A stretch of DNA of 64,000 nucleotides from Desulfovibrio psychrotolerans (GTDB taxonomy: Bacteria > Desulfobacterota > Desulfovibrionia > Desulfovibrionales > Desulfovibrionaceae). This document shows, one piece after another, positions 1 through 8,343 of the stretch. Location: assembly GCF_013340305.1 (NCBI RefSeq), contig NZ_BLVP01000008.1, positions 235,408-299,407 on the forward strand. The letters run 5' to 3'. Both the position numbers and the translations under genes were made by a program. Positions within the stretch are counted from its first letter, which is position 1; each line of letters begins with the position of its first letter. A model generated the notes under the pieces. It was not told where the DNA came from and did no database searches. It saw nothing but the letters and a program-made list of their open reading frames with translations.

Positions 1-196
1 TGTCGGACTTGGCTTTTTTCGCAAACTTTTTGAAGTTGGAGTACTGCTCTTCATGACAGTCTGCGCAGGCATCTGTGCCCACATAGGTGGCGGTTGCCGG
101 GGCGGCGGCGGTGTGCCGGGGGGCACTGCAGAACCACAGGGCAAGGGCGACGAGACACAGGAGTAGTGCTTTCTGCTCTGAGAACGTGCGATGCAT
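1..196 (-). CDS. c-type cytochrome, N-terminal fragment
   Basis: Reading leftward from an ATG at 196, 65 codons are visible before the window ends. The protein starts with a Sec-type signal peptide (hydrophobic core LLLCLVALALWF, then an Ala-rich cleavage region) followed by one haem-binding CADCH motif near residue 45. This is how exported multihaem cytochromes of sulfate reducers usually begin, but the number of haems cannot be seen. The start is fixed by GGAGG nine bases upstream. It lies downstream of rlmD on the same strand, across a 165-bp gap that could form structure. The exact family is not identifiable from this fragment. Confidence 0.8.
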   Translation of the reverse strand, partial: MHRTFSEQKALLLCLVALALWFCSAPRHTAAAPATATYVGTDACADCHEEQYSNFKKFAKKAKSD

Positions 197-214
197 GGCG
201 GGCAACCTCCTTCC

Positions 215-299
215 TCTGGGGAATTACGGGTGAGCCGATGAAGGGCCGGGGCAACCGCGGATTACGGTGCCCCGGTGGTTTGCATCTCTGTAGCCCAGA
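215..299 (-). promoter_or_regulatory. Possible structured 5' leader of the cytochrome gene
   Basis: Between rlmD and the cytochrome there is a strong hairpin at 246-275 (arms CCGGGGCA and TGCCCCGG, with a further CCG/CGG inner pairing). It is nested in an outer 6-bp stem (TCTGGG 215-220 with CCCAGA 294-299). In the transcript the outer stem ends just upstream of the cytochrome Shine-Dalgarno. No T-run follows, so it is not a normal terminator. It could be a cis-regulatory leader or an rlmD mRNA end. I could not match it to a known riboswitch class. Confidence 0.35.
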
Positions 300-361
300 A
301 AAGAGGATTCGTCCATAGTCTGCGAAAATCTCTGGCGAATCGGGGTAGGGGCTGGCTGTTT

Positions 362-1768
362 TTACGATTCCTGTCTGTCTGTCAGACGGTGCAGCAGGAC
401 GATATTTTCTATATGCGGAGTGTGCGGGAACAGGTCTACGGGCTGCACCTGCACAATGCGGTAGGCGTGCAGCAGCAGACCTATGTCGCGTGCCTGTGTT
501 GCCGGGTCGCAGGAGATGTGGACAATGCGCTCCGGAGCGCGGGCGGCGATGGCGGCGACCACTTCCGGGTGCATGCCGCTGCGGGGCGGGTCTGTGATGA
601 TGACCTGCGGGTTGCTCTGCTCCTCGCGCATGGTGTGGCGCACGTCGCCAGCTATGAATCGGACGTTGCCCGCGCCGCGGTCTGTTGCGTTTTTGCCGGC
701 GGTGTCCACGGCATCTGCCGTTATCTCGAAACCGGTGACGGCTGCGGAGTGCGCGGCGGCACCCAGAGAGAGGGCTCCCACGCCGCAGTACAGATCCCAC
801 ACCGTTTCCGTGCCGGTGAGCGCAGCCATTTCCAGCGCCTTGGTATACAGGATTTCTGCCGCGCCGGTGTTGGTCTGGAAAAAGGAAGCTGCGCCGCCGA
901 TGCACAGGGTGTGGTCTGTATCGCCGATGTGCAGGGTTTCGTGGAGTTCTGTGGCGCCCTGTACCGTGAGGTCGCGTTCGCCGTAGGCTATCTGCGCTTT
1001 GTCCGCGCGCTCGGAATGTATGAAGGAAGTAAGGCCCGAAAATGCTTGGGCAAGTTCAGTGCCTAGTGCGGCTACTGCGGCATTGCGCCTGTTGCCGGAA
1101 GACCAGTCCGGCGCGGTGATGATCTGCACCATAAGCTGGTTGGTGCGGCGGGTTTCGCGCACCACAAGGAAGCGCAGGTAGCCCTTGCCCTTTTGCGGGT
1201 CGTAGGCGGGCATGGCTTCCTGACGGTTGGCCCATTGGCGGACATGCTGGACAATGGCGGTGGCGCGCTGCGATTGCAGATGGCATTCTTCAATATTGAC
1301 GATGGAATGCGATGCGTAGCGGCGCAGGCCGAGGTGGATGGTGCCGCGGCCTTGCAGGAAGGCGAATTCCATTTTGTTGCGGTAGTGCCGTTCCTGCGGG
1401 GAGGCGATGACCGGGGCAACGGGCACATCTTCCGCCCCGGCGATGCGGCGGATGGAGTCTTCCACAAACCGGCGTTTCCATTCAAGCTGGCCTGAGTAGG
1501 GCAGGTTCTGCCACAGGCAGCCGCCGCACAGCCCGAAATGCTTGCAGAAGGGGGGAATCTCGTCCGGGGCGGGGGTGACGGTGTGCTGGAATGTTGCTTC
1601 GGCAAACCGTTTTTTCACACGGCTGATAGTGGCGCGAACGGTCTGGCCGGGGATGCCGCGGTCTGTGAAGATGACCATGCCTTCGTGGCGGGTGATGGCT
1701 TTGCCGCCTGTGGCAAGGGCGTGGATGGGAAGGTCTAGGGTGTCGCCGGGGGCGATGGGGCTGGACAT
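362..1768 (-). CDS. rlmD: 23S rRNA (uracil-1939-C5)-methyltransferase RlmD
   Basis: A 468-residue TrmA/RlmD-family enzyme that methylates a uracil in 23S rRNA using SAM. An N-terminal TRAM domain (about 5-60) is followed by the 4Fe-4S cysteine pattern (C-KHFGL-CGGC around 75-84). The Rossmann methyltransferase core follows, with DLYCGVGALSL near 316, DPPRSG near 391 and the catalytic-Cys motif SCDPATQARD near 420. Length and motif order are normal. TrmA lacks the TRAM domain and cluster, so RlmD is preferred, although RlmC/RlmCD specificity cannot be excluded. Divergent from the small membrane protein gene at 1964. Confidence 0.9.
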   Translation of the reverse strand: MSSPIAPGDTLDLPIHALATGGKAITRHEGMVIFTDRGIPGQTVRATISRVKKRFAEATFQHTVTPAPDEIPPFCKHFGLCGGCLWQNLPYSGQLEWKRRFVEDSIRRIAGAEDVPVAPVIASPQERHYRNKMEFAFLQGRGTIHLGLRRYASHSIVNIEECHLQSQRATAIVQHVRQWANRQEAMPAYDPQKGKGYLRFLVVRETRRTNQLMVQIITAPDWSSGNRRNAAVAALGTELAQAFSGLTSFIHSERADKAQIAYGERDLTVQGATELHETLHIGDTDHTLCIGGAASFFQTNTGAAEILYTKALEMAALTGTETVWDLYCGVGALSLGAAAHSAAVTGFEITADAVDTAGKNATDRGAGNVRFIAGDVRHTMREEQSNPQVIITDPPRSGMHPEVVAAIAARAPERIVHISCDPATQARDIGLLLHAYRIVQVQPVDLFPHTPHIENIVLLHRLTDRQES

Positions 1769-1963
1769 AGGGGCTCCGTATGTATGGTTGCGCGCAAAAC
1801 TGGTTGCGCGGTCAGTTTGGTTGGGTGAAGGATGCTGGTATTGTTACAGAATTTTTATATTTGTGCGCAAAATCACAAAATGATTCTTGACTTTTCGTGG
1901 TTTTGAGGCAACTACTTTTCCTGTGCCTGACCTAGGAAATGTTTGAGAAAAAGGAGCAGAACC

Positions 1964-2107
1964 ATGCTGGCGGAACTTTTTGACAACATGATGCACTCCA
2001 CCCCGCAGGGCTTTGTGGGTGTGAGCCTTATCTTCATCTACTTCGTGTTCATTGTCTCTGCTGCCTTCTATCGCATCAAGAAGGGCGAGCATCTCGACCA
2101 CCATTAA
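1964..2107 (+). CDS. Small single-pass membrane protein
   Basis: A 47-residue protein: a short polar N-terminus, one strongly hydrophobic helix (about 17-36, rich in F, I, V), then the basic and acidic/His tail YRIKKGEHLDHH. AAAAAGGAG seven bases before the ATG gives it a convincing ribosome-binding site. I do not recognise a family. The architecture resembles small subunits or assembly peptides of membrane complexes (for example CcoQ-like or KdpF-like), but that is only an architectural comparison. It is monocistronic, and a terminator lies about 210 bases downstream. Confidence 0.65.
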   Translation: MLAELFDNMMHSTPQGFVGVSLIFIYFVFIVSAAFYRIKKGEHLDHH

Positions 2108-2320
2108 GCCGTTTCGCCTTCCGCGCCTTTTCGGCTGCCGGTTCTGGGTTGCTTCGTGTGCGCACGGGGCGGAGCAGGCAGGAGAATGAGACGGGCTTTT
2201 CGGCTGTCCTGCATATGGCCGTATCCGTGCTTCTTCCGGAGCGGGTGCTGGCAGGGCTGCTCGTAAGGTTGAATAAGGTGCACGAGCCTTTTGGCTCGCC
2301 GTATATTATTGTTACATGTG

Positions 2321-2354
2321 GCCGCTCCGTTGCAGAACGGGGCGGCTTTTTTTT
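2321..2354 (+). terminator. Rho-independent terminator
   Basis: GC-rich arms GCCGCTCCGTT and AACGGGGCGGC around a GCAG-type loop are followed by eight Ts. It is the first good stop for transcription from the small gene at 1964-2107. The intervening 2108-2320 holds no convincing gene, only a smaller hairpin at about 2284-2298 (GAGCC/GGCTC). The transcript therefore has an unusually long 3' region or contains a small RNA. 2355-2531 shows nothing further. Confidence 0.8.
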
Positions 2355-2531
2355 GTGGTTCCGGGCCAGCCACTGTGCAGAGCCGAAAAGCTGGCGTTGT
2401 CTGCTGCCGGTGCTGCGTGGCGGAAAACAGCGGGGCATGCGGGTCTGCGGCAGGAGGCGGTGTCCGGTAGTGTCCGGGCGTGTCTGGTAGTGCCTGGCAG
2501 GCTCGGCGGTTCACGGTTCAAGGTTCACTGT

Positions 2532-3398
2532 TCAGCCGGAAATGACATCCATCAGGTATTGGCCGTATTCGTTCTTGAGCATGGGGCGGGCCAGTTCCGC
2601 CAGTTCGGAAGCGGAGATGTAGCCCTTGCGGTAGGCAATCTCTTCCACGCAGGCTATTTTGAGTCCCTGCCTGTCCTGAACGGCACGGACAAACGCCGCC
2701 GCCTGATGCAGCGATTCGAAGGTGCCCGTATCCAGCCATGCCACGCCCCGGCCGAGGAGCTGCACATCCAGCCTGCCTTGCTGCAGGTAGACGTTGTTGA
2801 GGTCGGTGATTTCCAGCTCGCCGCGCGCGGACGGGCGGAGCGAGGCGGCGATGTCTGCCACGCGGTTATCATAATAATAGAGGCCGGTCACGGCGTAGCG
2901 GGATTTGGGGTGCGCGGGCTTTTCTTCTATGCTCAGGGCCTTCATGTTCGCATCGAACTCCACAACACCGTAGCGTTCCGGGTCGCGCACCTTGTAGCCG
3001 AAGACGATGCCGCCTTCACGCAGGGTGGCACTGTGCTCCAGCACGGTGGAAAGGCCGTGCCCGTAAAACAGGTTGTCGCCCAGCACAAGGCAGACGGGGG
3101 AGTTGCCGATGAAGTTCCGGCCCAGAATGAAAGCCTGCGCCAGTCCGTCCGGGGAGGGCTGCTCCACATAGGTGAGCGAAAGGCCCAGCTGGCTGCCGTT
3201 GCCGAACATATCCCGGAAGCGGGGCAGGTCTTTGGGGGTGGAGATGATGCAGATTTCCCGTATGCCGGAAAGCATGAGCACCGACAGGGGGTAGTAGATC
3301 ATGGGCTTGTCAAAGACGGGAAGGAGCTGCTTGCACACGCCGTGGGTGATGGGATAGAGGCGGGTGCCCGAGCCGCCCGCGAGGATTATGCCCTTCAT
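2532..3398 (-). CDS. rfbA: Glucose-1-phosphate thymidylyltransferase RfbA/RmlA
   Basis: A 288-residue sugar-nucleotide transferase that makes dTDP-glucose from dTTP and glucose-1-phosphate, the first step of dTDP-L-rhamnose synthesis for surface polysaccharide. The N-terminal nucleotide-binding motif [11 protein letters not shown] (8-18), the [13 protein letters not shown] segment and LGDNLFYG (about 106) are characteristic. Full length for the family. GAGG lies about 7 bases before the ATG. It stands alone here, without rmlB, rmlC or rmlD neighbours, so its partners must be encoded elsewhere. Confidence 0.93.
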   Translation of the reverse strand: MKGIILAGGSGTRLYPITHGVCKQLLPVFDKPMIYYPLSVLMLSGIREICIISTPKDLPRFRDMFGNGSQLGLSLTYVEQPSPDGLAQAFILGRNFIGNSPVCLVLGDNLFYGHGLSTVLEHSATLREGGIVFGYKVRDPERYGVVEFDANMKALSIEEKPAHPKSRYAVTGLYYYDNRVADIAASLRPSARGELEITDLNNVYLQQGRLDVQLLGRGVAWLDTGTFESLHQAAAFVRAVQDRQGLKIACVEEIAYRKGYISASELAELARPMLKNEYGQYLMDVISG

Positions 3399-3461
3399 CA
3401 GGAAACCTCACTTGAATGCCATGTTGTGTGGCGCAACGGGGCGCACGTGAACGGATTCCGT

Positions 3462-3489
3462 AATATACAGAAAGGATTGGGAAATGCAA
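3462..3489 (-). promoter_or_regulatory. Putative sigma-70 promoter of rfbA
   Basis: On the minus strand, TTGCAT and TATATT are separated by 16 bases, about 65 bases upstream of the rfbA start. The -10 matches consensus at five of six positions. It sits just downstream of the dyad at 3509-3563. Confidence 0.5.
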
Positions 3490-3508
3490 AGCGGGGAGAT
3501 TTTTAGGG

Positions 3509-3563
3509 GTCCGGGGAGAATAAGCCTTGGGGGAGGGCTTTGGTGCGGTACTTCTCCCCGGAC
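3509..3563. repeat. 12-bp perfect inverted repeat upstream of rfbA
   Basis: GTCCGGGGAGAA (3509-3520) and its exact complement (3552-3563) flank a smaller dyad (AGCC/GGCT). No T-run follows on either strand, so a terminator is unlikely. It ends about 20 bp from the putative rfbA -35 box, where an operator or a cruciform could act. It lies in the 640-bp gap 3399-4038, which otherwise holds only the direct repeats at 3662 and the rplU leader. Confidence 0.5.
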
Positions 3564-3661
3564 ACGAGATGAGACACACTCAAGTCCCCTATTACACAGT
3601 TTGCAAAGCTTGTCATGCAAAATTTTCTGTAAGGAGTAAATTCTTGCTGACGTCGCGCTGT

Positions 3662-3727
3662 GAATGCTGCGGATGTTGCGAATGAGGTGGATGCTGCGAA
3701 TGAGGTGGATGCTGCGGATGAGGTGGA
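3662..3727. repeat. 18-bp tandem repeat, about 3.5 copies
   Basis: The imperfect unit GAATGAGGTGGATGCTGC is repeated between rfbA and rplU. It can be read in several frames, but no ribosome-binding site or family match supports a protein there. I treat it as a minisatellite. Confidence 0.7.
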
Positions 3728-4038
3728 GGATTATTTTGCGGGATACCACGGGCAGGGAGCCAAGCCGGGGCGGACTGGAAATTGGACAGGGTGTGGTGGG
3801 GAGGGCCGGTTTGGGAACGGGCAGGCGAGGCATTTTCGCTGTGTGTGCGGCGCGTGCAGGGCAGGTATGAAAAACTGCTGCCGGGGGCACTAAACGCTTG
3901 CCAACCATAATGGCCCGTGGTAGTGGAGGCGGTTCACTTTTGGTGACACACAATATTGGAATGCAGCAATTATTTGGGTTGACTTCTCCTGCGGAAAGAA
4001 GGTAAGTCTCCCCTCTCTCTTTCTATGGAGGAATATAT

Positions 4039-4347
4039 ATGTACGCGATCGTCGAAACGGGCGGAAAGCAGTTCCGTGTTGAAGAAGGCGGCAAGATCTT
4101 TGTGGAACTGCTTGCAGCCGAAGCGGGCAGCGAAATCGTTCTTGATAAGGTTCTCATGGTTGGCGGCGACAAGTTTGCCGTGGGCGCTCCCTATGTTGCC
4201 TCCGCAAAGGTGACGGCGGAAGTGCTGGCACATGGCCGTGGCGAGAAGATTGTTGTCTTCAAGAAGCGCCGCCGTCAGGATTCCCGCCGCAAGCAGGGAC
4301 ACCGTCAGGGCTTTACCGCTCTGAAGATTAAGGGTATTCAGGCCTAA
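4039..4347 (+). CDS. rplU: 50S ribosomal protein L21
   Basis: The 102-residue protein of the large ribosomal subunit. It starts [17 protein letters not shown], has the C-terminal basic RNA-binding stretch [16 protein letters not shown] and ends near ALKIKGI, all hallmark L21 features. GGAGG precedes the ATG. It heads the classic rplU-rpmA-obgE order, here extended by proB and thiD. No clear promoter stands out; TTGACT near 3977 lacks a good -10 partner. Confidence 0.97.
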   Translation: MYAIVETGGKQFRVEEGGKIFVELLAAEAGSEIVLDKVLMVGGDKFAVGAPYVASAKVTAEVLAHGRGEKIVVFKKRRRQDSRRKQGHRQGFTALKIKGIQA

Positions 4348-4413
4348 TTGCATAGGCCCGTGTTCGGGTCTGGTTTCCGGGCCTTGTAATTTTTTTGTCA
4401 GGAGAGGCTAGTC

Positions 4414-4686
4414 ATGGCACATAAAAAAGCTGGTGGTAGTTCCAGAAACGGACGCGACTCACAGGGACAGCGCCGCGGCATCAAGCGCTACGGCGGTCAG
4501 GTTGTGCTGGCCGGCAACATTCTTGTCCGTCAGGTGGGCACCAAGGTGCACCCCGGCGAGAACGTGGGCATGGGTCGGGACTTCACCCTGTTCGCCAAGG
4601 TTGACGGCGTGGTAAAGTACGAAAAGTACACCCGCAAGAAGAAGATCAAGACCCGCGTGAGCATTGTTCCCGCCGTGGCCGAATAA
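4414..4686 (+). CDS. rpmA: 50S ribosomal protein L27
   Basis: 90 residues beginning [20 protein letters not shown], the typical L27 N-terminus that reaches toward the peptidyl-transferase centre. The body carries the conserved [10 protein letters not shown] and [13 protein letters not shown] segments. GGAG lies upstream of the ATG. It is 66 bp after rplU in the same operon and is followed by a strong terminator, which probably makes obgE expression depend on partial read-through or its own promoter. Confidence 0.97.
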   Translation: MAHKKAGGSSRNGRDSQGQRRGIKRYGGQVVLAGNILVRQVGTKVHPGENVGMGRDFTLFAKVDGVVKYEKYTRKKKIKTRVSIVPAVAE

Positions 4687-4710
4687 GGTCTTTTTCGTAA
4701 TGACAGGACA

Positions 4711-4746
4711 GGGCGAAAGTCGCGTTGCGTCTTTCGCCCTTTTTTT
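4711..4746 (+). terminator. Intrinsic terminator between rpmA and obgE
   Basis: A 9-bp stem GGGCGAAAG/CTTTCGCCC with an 11-base loop is followed by seven Ts. It separates the ribosomal-protein genes from obgE-proB-thiD. Confidence 0.85.
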
Positions 4747-4838
4747 CAGGCGGCCAGAGGCCGCCGCAGTGCTTTTTGCACGGCGGTTTCTCCCCAGGGG
4801 AAACGCCGGGAATTTTTGCAAGGAACGTAGGCAAGATC

Positions 4839-5939
4839 ATGCGCTTTGTGGATGAAGCCACCATAACCGTGCGCGCCGGAAAGGGCGGCAACGGCTGTTT
4901 ATCCTTCCGGAGGGAAAAGTTCATACCCCGCGGCGGCCCGGACGGCGGCGACGGGGGCGCGGGAGGCAATGTATTCCTGCGCGGTTCCTCCAAACTGCTT
5001 TCGCTTTATGACTTCAGGCTCAAGCGCAACTACGCCGCCGAGAACGGGCGCCCGGGACAGGGAAGCCAGATGTTCGGCCGCAAGGGCGAGGATCTGGTCA
5101 TTGACCTGCCTGTGGGGACGCTGGTTTTTGAAATTGGTGAGGACGGGCACGAAACCCTTGTGGCTGACCTGTCCGAGCCTGACACCATGATCCTTATTGC
5201 GGGCGGCGGACGCGGCGGGCACGGCAACGAGTTTTTCAAGTCCTCCACCATGCGGGTGCCCCGCTTTGCGCAGCCCGGTGAAGAGGGTGAGTACAAGCGG
5301 CTGCGGCTGGAACTGAAAATCCTTGCGGATGCGGGGCTGCTCGGCCTGCCCAACGCAGGCAAGTCTACCTTCATATCCAAGGTTTCCGCCGCGCGGCCCA
5401 AGATAGCCAGCTACCCGTTTACCACTATTACTCCCAATCTGGGGGTTATGATTCACGAGGTGGACTCTGAACGGCGGCTTGTTATTGCGGACATTCCGGG
5501 GCTTATCGAAGGTGCGCACGAGGGGCTGGGGCTGGGCATACGGTTTCTCAAGCATGTGGAGCGTACCCGGTTTCTGGTGCATATCCTCAGTGCCGAAGAC
5601 ATTTCGCTGGAAAATCCCTGGGCCGGTTTTGACCTCATCAACGAGGAGCTTGTCCGGTTTGACCCTGTTCTCGGCGAACGCCTGCAGATGCTGGTGATCA
5701 ACAAGATAGACCTTGTGGATGAGGCGTTTCTGGATGCCCTGCGTGAGCAGGCGCAGCAGGACGGCAAGACGGTTCGCTTTGTTTCCGCTCTGCACGGGCA
5801 GGGAATGGAGGAAGTGGTGGAGGAAATGTGGCGCATGCAGGAAGTGCTGGACCGCAATGCCCCCATCAACTCTGCCCGTGAATGGGTGGAGGAGGAAGAA
5901 GACGTGGATGAGGTGGAGGTTATCTGGACCCGTGAGTAA
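4839..5939 (+). CDS. obgE: GTPase ObgE/CgtA
   Basis: A 366-residue essential GTPase of ribosome (50S) assembly and stress signalling. The glycine-rich Obg fold spans about 1-160 (GGPDGGDGGAGG motif). It is followed by the G domain with P-loop GLPNAGKST, switch TTITPNLG, DIPG (G3), NKID (G4) and SAL (G5). The acidic tail EEEEDVDEVEVIW is typical. The ATG at 4839 with AAGGAA upstream begins MRFVDEATITV, matching the family N-terminus; upstream in-frame codons overlap the terminator. Confidence 0.96.
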   Translation: MRFVDEATITVRAGKGGNGCLSFRREKFIPRGGPDGGDGGAGGNVFLRGSSKLLSLYDFRLKRNYAAENGRPGQGSQMFGRKGEDLVIDLPVGTLVFEIGEDGHETLVADLSEPDTMILIAGGGRGGHGNEFFKSSTMRVPRFAQPGEEGEYKRLRLELKILADAGLLGLPNAGKSTFISKVSAARPKIASYPFTTITPNLGVMIHEVDSERRLVIADIPGLIEGAHEGLGLGIRFLKHVERTRFLVHILSAEDISLENPWAGFDLINEELVRFDPVLGERLQMLVINKIDLVDEAFLDALREQAQQDGKTVRFVSALHGQGMEEVVEEMWRMQEVLDRNAPINSAREWVEEEEDVDEVEVIWTRE

Positions 5940-6037
5940 CGGGGGCCTGCCATTGCTCAATCCGTTCCGTTTTGACCCTGCCTGCGGAAAGGGACTTTTC
6001 CGAAAACCAGATAACAGCCAGCCGTACGGGTGTGAAC

Positions 6038-7180
6038 ATGGACTGGAAGCAGGAACGTGAGCGCGTTCTGAATGGCGCGAAGCGGGTGGTTGTGAAAGTG
6101 GGAAGCGCCGTGCTGACCACAGGGCTTGGCGTGGACCTTGCCGTGGTGCGCAGCCTTGCCGGACAGTTGGCCCAGTTGCATGACCGGGGAACCGAGGTGG
6201 TGCTGGTGTCTTCCGGCGCTGTGGCGGCGGGGCGCAACGTGCTGCGCGCGTGCTGCGAGATCAAGGGCATGCCGGATAAGCAGGCTGCTTCCGCCGTGGG
6301 GCAGAGCCGCCTGATGCATTTTTACAACGAGGCGTTTGAGGAGCACGGCAAGCTCTCCGCCCAGATACTGCTTACCAAGGACGATCTGAAAAGCCGCCAC
6401 CGGTTTTTGAACGCCCGCAATACATTTGCCTCCCTGCTGCAATGGCGGGCCATTCCCATCGTCAACGAAAACGACACCGTGGCGGTGCAGGAACTGGAGT
6501 TCGGCGACAACGACAGCCTTGCCTCCCTGCTGATCAATGTGGTGGAAGCGGACCTGTACGTCAATCTTACCTCTGCCTCCGGCGTATACGCCGACAACCC
6601 GGACACTACCGAGAACGCCCGCGTGCTGGACGTTATTGAAGACGTGCATGCCCTGAATCTGGACACCATGTGCGGGGGCAAGACCTCCGTGGGGACAGGC
6701 GGCATGTATTCCAAGCTTCTTGCGGCCCGCCGTGCCGCGCAACTGGGCGTGCCCACGCTCATCCTTTCCGGGCGCGAACCGGACGCCATTGTGCGGGCAT
6801 TTTCCGGCGAGATGCTGGGTACGTGGGTCTGCGCCGAAGCCAAGGCTGTTTCGCGCCGGAAGTTCTGGATGGCCTACAATACCGATCCCGCCGGAGTGCT
6901 TGTGGTGGACGACGGTGCCGTGCGCGCGCTTTCCCAAGGGCACAAGAGCCTGTTGCCCGCTGGTGTGGTGCGCGTGGATGGCAACTTTCAGCGTGGCGCA
7001 CTGGTGCGCGTGACAACCCTTGCGGGGGTGGTGGTGGGTGTGGGGCTGTGCAACTACACGGCGGCGGACCTGCGCAGGGTGCTGGGCATGAAGAGTGCGG
7101 AGCTGAAAGCCGTGCTTGGCGACAACCAGTACCCGGAAGCCATCCATAGAGATAATCTGCTCATGGATGCCGTGGTATAA
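6038..7180 (+). CDS. proB: Glutamate 5-kinase (with PUA domain)
   Basis: A 380-residue enzyme for the first step of proline synthesis, phosphorylating L-glutamate with ATP. The amino-acid-kinase domain (about 15-260) shows VVKVGSAVLT, SSGAVAAGR, NENDTV and GTGGMYSKL. The C-terminal PUA domain spans about 280-360. The ATG at 6038 gives the sequence MDWKQERERV; a GTG two codons upstream is a possible alternative, and the ribosome-binding site is weak. About 100 bp after obgE and probably co-transcribed; no proA is adjacent. Confidence 0.94.
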   Translation: MDWKQERERVLNGAKRVVVKVGSAVLTTGLGVDLAVVRSLAGQLAQLHDRGTEVVLVSSGAVAAGRNVLRACCEIKGMPDKQAASAVGQSRLMHFYNEAFEEHGKLSAQILLTKDDLKSRHRFLNARNTFASLLQWRAIPIVNENDTVAVQELEFGDNDSLASLLINVVEADLYVNLTSASGVYADNPDTTENARVLDVIEDVHALNLDTMCGGKTSVGTGGMYSKLLAARRAAQLGVPTLILSGREPDAIVRAFSGEMLGTWVCAEAKAVSRRKFWMAYNTDPAGVLVVDDGAVRALSQGHKSLLPAGVVRVDGNFQRGALVRVTTLAGVVVGVGLCNYTAADLRRVLGMKSAELKAVLGDNQYPEAIHRDNLLMDAVV

Positions 7181-7217
7181 CGGAATTTTCGGCACCATAT
7201 TCGGAAAAGAGGCAGAC

Positions 7218-8081
7218 ATGCACAACACGGAGCGTTGTACCGGAGAGGGTACGCATGGCGCACAGGCAGCTCATACGCCGCCCTGCGTGCTTACCATTGC
7301 CGGGTCGGACTCGGGAGGCGGTGCGGGCATTCAGGCAGACCTGAAGACCATGACGGTTCTCGGGGGGTACGGCATGAGCGTTATTACCGCGCTGACCGCC
7401 CAGAACGGGCTGGGGGTGACCGGGATACATGCGCCGGAAGCCGATTTTGTTGCCTTGCAGCTTGCGGCGGTGCTGGATGGTTTTCCCGTTGCCGCCGCCA
7501 AGACGGGTATGCTTTTTTCCGCTCCCATCATGGAGGCGGTGGCGGACGCGCTGCAAAAGAGAACCTTCCCTCTGGTGGTGGACCCTGTATCCGTGAGTCA
7601 GAGCGGCCATGCCCTGCTGCGCCCCGATGCGGTGGAGGCGCTTGTTTCGCGCATTCTGCCCCTTGCCGACCTGCTTACCCCAAACCGACCTGAAGCGGAG
7701 ATGCTGGCTTCCATGTCCATCCGCAGCGAAGCCGATGTGCGGGAAGCCATAGCCCGTCTTCTGGATATGGGGGCTGCCGCCGTGCTGTTGAAGGGCGGGC
7801 ACTTTGACGCAGGTGATACGCTGGTGGACTGGCTGGGATTGCCCGGACAGGAGCCTGTGCCCCTGCCCCAGCCAAGGGTGAACACGCCCAACAACCACGG
7901 CACGGGGTGTACCCTTTCCGCCGCGATTGCCACGTGGCTGGCACACGGTTGCAGTATGCAGGAGGCTGTGGTGCGCGCCCAGCAGTACCTGAACCTGTGC
8001 CTGCGTGCCAGTTATGCACCGGGCAAGGGTATTGGCCCGGTGAATCACGCTGCTCCCATTGCGGGCTGCTGGCAGACTTGA
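7218..8081 (+). CDS. thiD: Hydroxymethylpyrimidine/phosphomethylpyrimidine kinase
   Basis: A 287-residue ribokinase-fold enzyme that phosphorylates HMP and HMP-phosphate in thiamine synthesis. Family motifs present are TIAGSDSGGGAGIQADLKT, GGYGMSVITALTAQN, DPVSVSQSGH (substrate region) and NNHGTGCTLSAAIA with the catalytic Asp position of the family replaced by H-G-T-G-C as usual for ThiD. The start at 7218 has GAGG six bases upstream. It begins 37 bp after proB, so it probably belongs to the same operon. Confidence 0.93.
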   Translation: MHNTERCTGEGTHGAQAAHTPPCVLTIAGSDSGGGAGIQADLKTMTVLGGYGMSVITALTAQNGLGVTGIHAPEADFVALQLAAVLDGFPVAAAKTGMLFSAPIMEAVADALQKRTFPLVVDPVSVSQSGHALLRPDAVEALVSRILPLADLLTPNRPEAEMLASMSIRSEADVREAIARLLDMGAAAVLLKGGHFDAGDTLVDWLGLPGQEPVPLPQPRVNTPNNHGTGCTLSAAIATWLAHGCSMQEAVVRAQQYLNLCLRASYAPGKGIGPVNHAAPIAGCWQT

Positions 8082-8085
8082 GACC

Positions 8086-8140
8086 AGATTGCAGCCATAA
8101 TGCAGCCATATTGCAGCCGGGCTGTAGCCAGATTGCAGGC
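8086..8140. repeat. Short direct repeats after thiD
   Basis: TTGCAGCC-type octamers occur about five times in 55 bp downstream of thiD. The rest of 8082-8343 shows no gene or clear terminator. Confidence 0.5.
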
Positions 8141-8343
8141 GGGTTACGGTCGGGAAAGGCGGCGTTGCCCTTTTTCAGGCCGCAGGAGTTTCCGCTGTGC
8201 CGGACAAATGCGCATAGCGGACGCGGCATTATTTTGCGCAACCGGCATCTTGGATTTGTGACCCGATTGGGGTACTGCTGAGGCGTGTCCTGAACAGCAT
8301 TGCCCGAAGCCGGTGCCGCGTGATTCGCAGAACGGAGACCCGC

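Noticed and set aside
215-299. Cyclic di-GMP (GEMM) riboswitch call
   Set aside because: The region lacks a convincing match to the conserved GEMM core that I can recognise; only generic hairpins are supported.
2149-2490. 113-codon plus-strand frame after the small membrane protein
   Set aside because: Runs through a strong terminator, has no ribosome-binding site and no domain.
3660-3893. 77-codon plus-strand frame over the 18-bp repeat
   Set aside because: No ribosome-binding site or family; its apparent composition is produced by the repeat.
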